Assembly: GCA_964633825.1 (NCBI GenBank)
Contig: CAZWHE010000035.1
Span: 1 to 28,267, forward strand
Direction of reading: 5' to 3'
DNA from: CAZWHE01 sp964633825
Lineage (GTDB): Bacteria > Planctomycetota > B15-G4 > CAYZWU01
Length of the DNA stretch: 28,267 nt
Part shown: piece by piece, positions 22,389-28,267 of the stretch
How the letters are laid out: each line of letters opens with the position of its first letter
Position numbering within the stretch: position 1 is the first letter of the stretch
Position numbers and translations under genes: made by a program
Notes under the pieces: generated by a model
What the model saw: only the letters and a program-made list of their open reading frames with translations
Database searches by the model: none
Told to the model about the DNA's origin: nothing

Positions 22389-24449
22389 TCAGTAGGACTG
22401 AACCTGGACCGTGTCGCTGTACGTTCCTTCGTAGGTTCCGTTCATGTCATCGACGGCGAAGGTAAACTCCCACCAGGCAACCGGGATCTTTCCCGTGGCG
22501 ATGGAATAGTTGTTCACATCGACGAGGTTGCCGTCGTAGGCCCTGATCGGCGTGGCGGACTGGGTCCAGTTGCCGGGAGGCGTCCACCAGTATTTGGAGC
22601 TCCAGTTCCTCTCGACGAAGATCCACCAGTCCTGGGGAATGCCCGTCAGATCGCCGGCGTTGACGGAGATGGTGATATCGGCTGTCGTGTTGTGACTGAT
22701 ATTGAGGGGGCCGTCCTGGCCGTTGACCTTGATGTCCACCGATGTACCGCCTCCGCCGTTGATGCGGACGCTCAGGCTCGGATCGCCGAAAACGGTCCAG
22801 TGGTTGAACTCGGTCCTCCCCGAGCCTCCGTATCTGTCCATCATCTTGCACGATCCGGCGAAGCAGAGGCAGCCGTAAGTGTCGTAGGTTTCGGCGCAGT
22901 AGCGGTCGATGAATTCATCCTGTCCTTCCATGGGCGGCGCCCAGGACATGCTGATCGTGGAGGCGTACACCCCGACGGCGCCCGTGGGCTCGCCGCTGTG
23001 CGTGGCCTGAAGCCACGCTTCGGCAAAACAGGTGCCCGAATCGAACTCGCCGTTGTTGCATGCCACCGAAGTGATGAAGGGAAGCATGTTGTCGTTTGTC
23101 AGGTTGTTCACGTTCGAGTTCGAGAAGCCCGAGGTCGACCAACCCTGCTTCCATCCGTGGCCGCAGTAGTTGGCGATCCCGCGGCCTGCATTGAGGGCGC
23201 TTGAAACCTGGCTCGACGAAGCACCGGGATCGTAGATCTCGTCCACCGACGTGTAGCCGTAGGCGAGGAGATCATTCCGGATGTAGCCCATGTGGACCTT
23301 GTCCGATTCGCCGTTGTGGCCGTACCCGGCGCCTTCGGAGGAGGCAACACCCATTCCCTTCCAGAACCAGTTCCCCATGTGGACTCCCTGCTCGTATTCG
23401 ATGGTGCGTTCCACCTGGGTATCCACGTGGCTCGTCGTTGTGGCCGAAAAGCGTCCGATGAAGATATCGGGGTAGTTGTCCCCGCCCGCCACGAGGGAAT
23501 ACCTCGGATCGGCGGCCGCACCGCTGTGCTGCAGCGTCGCCACCTGGGCCGCGTCGCCCACGAGGAGCACGAACGCCAGGTTGTTGCTGTTGTAATAGCT
23601 CTGGATGTAGTTCTTGATGTTCGTGGAATTGTTGCCGATGGTGCTTACGTTCACGACCGTGGTTGTGATCCCGTTCGAGTTTTTCCATGTGGCCAGGGGC
23701 TGGACGTTCGAGTTGAAGCTGTCATAGGTGATGACCAAGAGCTCGCCGTCCTCGTCGAGGGGGGTGTAACGGCCGCCGCCGGGAGGATTGATGAACTGTG
23801 TGTTGTAGAGCTTCTGGAACGCCCGCGAGGGCTTTTTCGCCTTATCCGTCAGGGCATTGACGGCGGCCGGCCCCGTTGTTCCCGTGATCCGGACGGTGAT
23901 CGTGTCATAAACGCGCAGCGCGCCGCGCGCCGGGTTGTACTGGAAGGGGACGGTGGTGACGACCATGCCGCGCACGTCCCTCAAGATGTACGGCGTGTCG
24001 TGGCTGGCGATATTACGGGGATACCATGCATTGGTCCTGTAGAAGGAGTCGAATGTGTAGGGGACGGACGCGGGGTCGGTCTTCCTGTTGAGAATCCCTT
24101 TTGAAGGAGCGATGTGGATATCCTCGATTTCGTGGAATCGGGCATCGATCACTTCGATGCTCATCTTGTCGGAGTCGGGAACGACGACGCTCCTGCTGAC
24201 GCGGGGCAGAGCGGGAAGGCCCTTGTCATAGGAATTGATTTCTCCGTTCAAGGAGATCGATTGGAAATCGACGCCGCCGATTTCCACGGTTTTCGATGAG
24301 AAGGGTCCGAAATCGTACCGGACGACGGTTTGTCCGGGTGTCGGGTCGAGAACGATCACCTCCACCGCATCGTCGGCCATGGCCGGTCCTGCAAAGAGAA
24401 AGAGCAGAAACATTGCCAGGAAAGGTAGTGAAAATCTCGGTTTTCTCAT
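22389..24449 (-). CDS. Secreted C25 family (gingipain-like) cysteine protease
   Basis: The start is the ATG at 24449, after TTGGAGG; the frame is open four codons further to a TTG. The 686-residue product has a signal peptide (residues 1-25, ending AMA), then a beta-rich propeptide-like region (about 30-215) with PYTFDSFYRTNAWYP, as in gingipain-type proproteins. The catalytic C25 domain (about 235-560) includes LLVITYDSF, FVLLVGDAAQV, the catalytic His431 in NYCGHG and Cys464 in SVACNNGEFD. TEFNHWTVFGDPSLSVR closes it. The last 115 residues form a beta-sandwich-like tail rich in Trp. It would cleave proteins outside the cell or at the surface. No type IX sorting C-terminal domain is recognised. 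Confidence 0.92.
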   Translation of the reverse strand: MRKPRFSLPFLAMFLLFLFAGPAMADDAVEVIVLDPTPGQTVVRYDFGPFSSKTVEIGGVDFQSISLNGEINSYDKGLPALPRVSRSVVVPDSDKMSIEVIDARFHEIEDIHIAPSKGILNRKTDPASVPYTFDSFYRTNAWYPRNIASHDTPYILRDVRGMVVTTVPFQYNPARGALRVYDTITVRITGTTGPAAVNALTDKAKKPSRAFQKLYNTQFINPPGGGRYTPLDEDGELLVITYDSFNSNVQPLATWKNSNGITTTVVNVSTIGNNSTNIKNYIQSYYNSNNLAFVLLVGDAAQVATLQHSGAAADPRYSLVAGGDNYPDIFIGRFSATTTSHVDTQVERTIEYEQGVHMGNWFWKGMGVASSEGAGYGHNGESDKVHMGYIRNDLLAYGYTSVDEIYDPGASSSQVSSALNAGRGIANYCGHGWKQGWSTSGFSNSNVNNLTNDNMLPFITSVACNNGEFDSGTCFAEAWLQATHSGEPTGAVGVYASTISMSWAPPMEGQDEFIDRYCAETYDTYGCLCFAGSCKMMDRYGGSGRTEFNHWTVFGDPSLSVRINGGGGTSVDIKVNGQDGPLNISHNTTADITISVNAGDLTGIPQDWWIFVERNWSSKYWWTPPGNWTQSATPIRAYDGNLVDVNNYSIATGKIPVAWWEFTFAVDDMNGTYEGTYSDTVQVQSY

Positions 24450-24694
24450 GGGATCCTCCAAAGGTGAAAAATGAAATGGTTCGCGCCTTGCCGGCGCAGG
24501 GGGGAATTAAAAGAGGAGCCGGGACTCAGGTAATGAGTCTCTGCCCTCGGGATAGGCTTTCTGGCTGCAATCATGTAAAAACCTGTAAAACGGCTTATTT
24601 CAGGAACTTTGATGTATTTATATTATTATATGTTGTAAATCGTGACAGTCAAACCGTTTTTCGTGAAATTCTACACGGAAGGTGTGAAATATTC

Positions 24695-26401
24695 CTACTT
24701 GTAGCGTCTGTGCTCCCGGGAAAAATAGTCTTTCGAGAGCTTGACAAGCACGGGCGAGAGGAGGATCACGGCGATCAGGTTGGGGACCGACATGAGGCCG
24801 AGGGCAAGGGACCCATAAGCCCAAACCGTTTCCAGGGCCAGAATTGAGCCGAGAAATGTGAAAAAGACGAAGAGAATTCGATAATAGGGAACGTATTTGA
24901 CTCCAAAGAGGTATTCCACTGACCGGTCCCCATAATAGGACCATGAAATGATGGTTGAGAATCCGAAGAAAAAGACCGAAATCGTGACGATCAGGTTGCC
25001 CAGGCCTCCCCATCCGAAGATATCCTCAAATCCCTTTTTGAAGGCGAAAGCGGTCAGAGCGGACGAGTTTTGAAAAGCCTTTCCCTCGATTTCAAGAGAG
25101 AGGGGCTTGCCCGAATTATCGAGGACCGAAAGGCCGTCGATGGTCAGGCTGCCCGTAAAGGGGGATCCTTCGAGAAAGAGCCGGGCATCGTCGATCACGC
25201 CGTCGTTCACGGCAAAGACAAGACCGGCCGCCGTGCCGTTGTTCACGAGAACCTCGCCCTCGTGCTTCTCGAGAGAGAGGCTTTCGTCGTGGAGGTCTCC
25301 GTCGGTTATGAGAGTGTCTCCCGTTGTTTGGGTGTAAACGTCGATCTTGTTCAAGTCGAGGAAGAGGCGGTCGTCTTTCTTTTCGTTCCACACGCCGGTC
25401 GTGATGATGACGAGCCCGGTCATTGTGCAGATGAGGAGGGTGTCGACGAAGGGGCCGACCATGGCGACCACGCCTTCCCGCACCGGCTCTTTGGTCTTGG
25501 CCGCGGCGTGGGCGATCGGCGCCGAGCCCTGTCCCGCTTCGTTGGAGAAGAGGGCCTGCTTGATCCCCCAGAGAAGCGTCAGGTTCCAGACTCCGACGGC
25601 CGTTCCGGCAAAACCCGCCGTGGGGCTGAATGCTTCGGAGAATATCGAGGCGATGACGCCGGGCAGCTCACCGGCCCGGGCGCCGAGAATGCAGAGCGTG
25701 CCTGTTATATAAATCACGGCCATGAAGGGCATGAGGAAGCTCGATACGGTTCCGATCCGTTTGATGCCTCCCAGAATCACGAGCCCCACGAGAATAGCGA
25801 GGGAGAGGCCGATCACATAGTCCGGGATGTCGAAGTCGGCGTCGGCGCTCACGGCAACGGTGTTCGCCTGGTTCATATTGCCCGATCCGAAGGAACAGAC
25901 GATGGCGAGGAAAGCGAAGGCCACGGCCATCCATTTCCAGTTCTTTCCCAGTCCCTTTTCGATGTAATACATGGGGCCGCCCGAGGCGTTCCCCTTCTCG
26001 TCAAAGGTCCTGAAGTGCATGGAGAGGCTGCACTCGGCGTACTTGAGCGTCATGCCGAAAATCCCCGAAACCCAAAGCCAGAAGATCACGCCCGGCCCGC
26101 CGTAATGGATGGCCAGGGCCACGCCCGCGATGTTGCCGATTCCGACGGTGGCCGAGAGCGCCGTGGTGAGGGCCTGGAAGTGGTTGATGTCGCCGGCGTC
26201 CTCGGGGTTGTCGTACCGTCCCCGGATCACGTCGACGGCGTGCTTGAAGTAGCGGACATTGACCCACCCCATGCGGAAGGTGATGAAGATCCCTGCTCCG
26301 AGGAGGAGCGCGACGATCCAGGGAAAGTCCGCCGGCGATTCCCAGACGTATTCGTTCCCCTTGTCCACGATGTCTTTGAATATCGGTTCCAGGTCAGGCA
26401 T
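24695..26401 (-). CDS. AGCS-family sodium:amino-acid (alanine) symporter with a large inserted domain
   Basis: An inner-membrane carrier that takes up alanine or glycine with sodium. Family marks are ALSATVGIGNIAGVALAIHYGGPG, GGPMYYIEKGLG, GGIKRIGTVSS and LFSNEAGQGSAPIAHAAAK, with about ten transmembrane helices. The 568 residues exceed the usual 450-490 because about 108 residues (about 338-445) are inserted after MTGLVIITTGVW and before SSALTAFAFKKGF. The insert is hydrophilic and beta-rich (GEVLVNNGTAAGLVFAVND, GSLTIDGLSVLDNSG), and should lie outside the membrane between two helices. The start has TGGAG seven bases upstream. It is 32 bases downstream of the ROK gene, probably one operon. 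Confidence 0.93.
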   Translation of the reverse strand: MPDLEPIFKDIVDKGNEYVWESPADFPWIVALLLGAGIFITFRMGWVNVRYFKHAVDVIRGRYDNPEDAGDINHFQALTTALSATVGIGNIAGVALAIHYGGPGVIFWLWVSGIFGMTLKYAECSLSMHFRTFDEKGNASGGPMYYIEKGLGKNWKWMAVAFAFLAIVCSFGSGNMNQANTVAVSADADFDIPDYVIGLSLAILVGLVILGGIKRIGTVSSFLMPFMAVIYITGTLCILGARAGELPGVIASIFSEAFSPTAGFAGTAVGVWNLTLLWGIKQALFSNEAGQGSAPIAHAAAKTKEPVREGVVAMVGPFVDTLLICTMTGLVIITTGVWNEKKDDRLFLDLNKIDVYTQTTGDTLITDGDLHDESLSLEKHEGEVLVNNGTAAGLVFAVNDGVIDDARLFLEGSPFTGSLTIDGLSVLDNSGKPLSLEIEGKAFQNSSALTAFAFKKGFEDIFGWGGLGNLIVTISVFFFGFSTIISWSYYGDRSVEYLFGVKYVPYYRILFVFFTFLGSILALETVWAYGSLALGLMSVPNLIAVILLSPVLVKLSKDYFSREHRRYK

Positions 26402-26433
26402 GAAGAATCTCCACTTGCGTTATTGGTTAAATA

Positions 26434-27582
26434 TCACAGGGGATGTGGATGTTCAATGTTCTTCGCGTTCCAGGCCGCGCCGATCAGGGCGGCTTGTCCG
26501 CCGAGCGTTGTGAAGAGAACGCGCGGCGGGGGTCCGGGATGCTTGTCAAGCTCTTTGATGATGCCGCCGTAAATCGAACGGCGCACCTCTGTCGACTCGG
26601 GCTTCAGGCCGCTCACCAGGCCGCCGCCGATCACGAAAGTATCGATGGGGGGGGCGTTGAGCCGTTCCCTTTCCGGTCCGATGAGGTAAATCATTCCCAG
26701 GGCGATGAGGCGTCCCGTTTCTGCGAGCTCTTCGCCGATGATCCGGTCGAGTTTGGCGCAGCGGGCCGCGAGAAGATCCTGAATCCGGTTGCCCCTCTTT
26801 TCCAGAATGATCCGGGCTTTCCGATCGTTGAGCCTCTCTCCGCGCTTTCGCACTCTTTTCGCGACAGCCCGTCCCGACACCATCTCCTCGAAATTCATAT
26901 CAAGCCGCTCCGGATCGACGGGGAGGCGCCAGATCTCGCCGATTGTGGGATCAGGGCTCTCCCGATCGGGGCCGTACCAGATCTTTCCGCCCACAACGTA
27001 AGCGCCCCCCAGTCCCGTACCGGGGTCGATCTCGATGAAATCGCGCATTCCGGTTCGGCCGAGAGCTTTCTCGTGAAATACACCTCTATCCTCGACGAGC
27101 TCTACAGCGGATTCCTTCATGGTGGCGAAGGCCCCCAGAGCCATGGCCTTGCCGTCGTTGAGACAGACCACGTCGAGCTTCGAGCGCGATGCGAGCTCGA
27201 AAGCGGGCGAGAATTCTCCCCAGGCGGGATGATTGAGCGCCCCCGTCTTTCCGAGCACCTCGCCGGTCCGGGGGTCCACGGCGCCGGCAACGGCGACACC
27301 GGCTTTTGCGGTTTGGAGACCGAGAGCGCGGGCTTCTTTTTTTGCTTCGAGAAGCATCCCGGCTGCGGCGTCGAGGAGGTTGTGCCTGTGGGGAATAAAC
27401 TCCTTCCAGTGCTCGAGAGCGAAGGCGGTGCGGTCGGGGTTCCTCTGCAGCTTATCCATCAGCTCATCGCCGCAGGGGGATGGAATCGTCTTTTCCCAGG
27501 CGATGTGCAGGTCCTCTCCCACGACCGCTCCCGTCAGGTGCGTCCCGCCGATGGCGGCCGCCAGGGTTCCCGTCTTTTTCAT
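26434..27582 (-). CDS. ROK-family protein (sugar kinase-like)
   Basis: The start at 27582 is set by GGAGGAG just upstream; the frame stays open for another 71 codons through the inverted-repeat element, which should not be coding. The 382-residue product has the ROK ATPase fold: AAIGGTHLTGAVV (phosphate 1), CLNDGKAMALGAF with the catalytic Asp, and EIDPGTGLGGAYVVGGKIW (phosphate 2). It lacks the usual ROK zinc ligands (the GH and CxCGxxGCxE motifs); the corresponding region reads GEIWRLPVDPERLDMNFEEM. It has no DNA-binding domain, so a kinase is more likely than a regulator, but the substrate is unknown. The next gene is the amino-acid symporter, an unusual partner. Confidence 0.82.
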   Translation of the reverse strand: MKKTGTLAAAIGGTHLTGAVVGEDLHIAWEKTIPSPCGDELMDKLQRNPDRTAFALEHWKEFIPHRHNLLDAAAGMLLEAKKEARALGLQTAKAGVAVAGAVDPRTGEVLGKTGALNHPAWGEFSPAFELASRSKLDVVCLNDGKAMALGAFATMKESAVELVEDRGVFHEKALGRTGMRDFIEIDPGTGLGGAYVVGGKIWYGPDRESPDPTIGEIWRLPVDPERLDMNFEEMVSGRAVAKRVRKRGERLNDRKARIILEKRGNRIQDLLAARCAKLDRIIGEELAETGRLIALGMIYLIGPERERLNAPPIDTFVIGGGLVSGLKPESTEVRRSIYGGIIKELDKHPGPPPRVLFTTLGGQAALIGAAWNAKNIEHPHPL

Positions 27583-27899
27583 CTCTCCTCCGGCCTTGAG
27601 GTTTGCCTGTGCGAAACCCCTGTTTTCCAATCTTTCCCTCAACGATGCAAAAAAAATCGGCCCAGACCGGTAAACTTTGCGCCATAGTACGGCATTTGCG
27701 ACCAAATCCTGTTTTTTCCGAACCTCACGTATCGTTAAATACGGTGCGGCCCGGAAAAAACAGGATGTGGCCCCACCTACCGCACTCTGGCACATCTGTG
27801 CTCGATGTTTTTTGCATCGTTGAGGTTTCTACTCGAAAATTCAGCGGGATAAAAGTTAAAGTACCTCTTTCGTTATCTATGTCAAAAGGACACGGAACC
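27583..27899. other. 317-bp divergent intergenic region
   Basis: No gene is seen. It is largely filled by the 189-bp inverted-repeat element at 27637-27825. Promoters for the ROK gene (minus) and the aminotransferase (plus) must lie here or inside the element, but none can be singled out. Confidence 0.5.
27637..27825. mobile_element. MITE-like 189-bp inverted-repeat element
   Basis: The ends are an 18-bp perfect inverted repeat: CCTCAACGATGCAAAAAA (27637-27654) and its reverse complement (27808-27825). A second perfect 15-bp pair, ATCCTGTTTTTTCCG (27706-27720) and its complement (27752-27766), lies inside, and a third weaker pair (CACGTAT/ATACGGTG) is near the centre. TTTC stands immediately outside both ends (27633-27636 and 27826-27829), as a 4-bp target duplication would. 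No transposase is encoded, so it would be a non-autonomous foldback element. A cruciform regulatory element for the divergent genes is the alternative. Confidence 0.55.
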
Positions 27900-28267
27900 A
27901 TGATCGTACCATCCCGCCGCAGCGAAAACATCAGATACGCCGTGCGCGACATCGTGCTCATCGCCGACGAATTGGTGAAGGAGGGGAGGGAAATTCTCTA
28001 CCTCAACATCGGGGACCCTCTCCAGTATGATTTCGAAACACCGCCCCACATGGTCGAAGCGTGCCACAATGCAATGAAGAAGGGCCACAACGGCTATTCA
28101 CCCTCATCGGGAGTGGGGGAAGCGATCGACGCCGTCCGGAGATCGGCCGAAGCGAAGGGGATCAGGGAGATTCGCGACATATATATCTGCACGGGCGGTT
28201 CGGAAGCGATCGAGCTGGCCCTCACGGCGCTCGTGAACGAGGGTGAAAACGTGCTCATGCCCTATCC
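27900..28267 (+). CDS. PLP-dependent class I/II aminotransferase, N-terminal part
   Basis: The gene runs off the right end; 122 codons are present. ATG 27900 follows AAAAGGA at good spacing; an ATG seven codons earlier (27879) has no ribosome site. LYLNIGDPLQYDFETPPHMVEA and NGYSPSSGVGEAIDAVRRSA are the N-terminal substrate-arm and small-domain segments of fold-type I aminotransferases of the AlaA/AspC group. ICTGGSEAIELAL is the glycine-rich phosphate-binding turn. The PLP lysine lies beyond the window. The closest type by eye is an alanine- or aspartate-like aminotransferase. It is divergent from the ROK gene, and would fit with the amino-acid symporter nearby. Confidence 0.9.
   Translation, partial: MIVPSRRSENIRYAVRDIVLIADELVKEGREILYLNIGDPLQYDFETPPHMVEACHNAMKKGHNGYSPSSGVGEAIDAVRRSAEAKGIREIRDIYICTGGSEAIELALTALVNEGENVLMPY

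Noticed and set aside
25070..26572. 500-codon open frame antisense to the AGCS symporter
   Set aside because: Rich in Arg, Gly, Asp and His with no domains; a shadow of the symporter gene.
26443..27687. 414-codon open frame antisense to the ROK gene
   Set aside because: Shadow of the ROK coding frame; no motif or ribosome site.
27583..27795. N-terminal extension of the ROK protein
   Set aside because: It would cross the inverted-repeat element; the internal ATG has a strong Shine-Dalgarno and begins right before the phosphate-1 motif.

Overview
The window is chromosomal DNA of a Gram-negative-type bacterium, probably a metagenome-derived contig because it contains a 100-N scaffold gap. It carries ordinary bacterial housekeeping genes (mnmG, miaB, ribD, yajC, yraN, hup, an rluA-type synthase, a bL34-like gene, tRNA-Leu). 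These sit beside a secreted/surface repertoire: a beta-helix protein, a gingipain-like C25 protease, an FGE-fold protein, a pentaheme cytochrome and several HEAT/TPR proteins. That mix, with moderately high GC and clear Shine-Dalgarno (SD) sites, resembles uncultured Planctomycetes/FCB-like or related candidate-phylum genomes. The phylum cannot be fixed from sequence reading alone. No CRISPR array, prophage or complete insertion sequence was found.

Layout. 1-2 kb: two divergent family 2 glycosyltransferases, the leftmost cut by the gap. 2-3.2 kb, minus strand: a bL34-like mini-gene downstream of an RluA-type pseudouridine synthase. 3.4-5.85 kb: a Lon-family protease with an N-terminal AAA module, then tRNA-Leu(TAG), an AT-rich spacer and a secreted beta-helix protein. 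7.86-9.94 kb, minus strand: yraN, yajC, hup and a TPR gene, with three phased palindromes upstream of hup. 10.05-14.46 kb, plus strand: a translationally coupled run of zinc-ribbon/coiled-coil/HEAT membrane protein, miaB, ribD and FGE-fold protein. 14.42-18.2 kb, minus strand: a pentaheme cytochrome coupled to an ABC ATPase, then a HEAT/TPR protein. 18.66-22.37 kb, plus strand: a hypothetical gene that appears to carry three +1 frameshifts, mnmG, and an HAD phosphatase. 22.39-27.58 kb, minus strand: C25 protease, AGCS amino-acid symporter with a large inserted domain, and a ROK-family protein. At the right edge a PLP aminotransferase runs off the window. A 189-bp inverted-repeat (MITE-like) element lies between it and the ROK gene.

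How the genes may work together (inference). The C25 protease, AGCS symporter and aminotransferase would suit peptide and amino-acid use. The cytochrome/ABC pair and the HEAT-miaB-ribD-FGE run are unusual neighbourhoods. No complete, clearly new defence or biosynthetic system is visible. The most noteworthy items are the inverted-repeat element, the phased operator-like palindromes before hup, the silently frameshifted gene, the bL34-like mini-gene, the collapsed tandem repeat at the assembly gap, and the symporter insertion.
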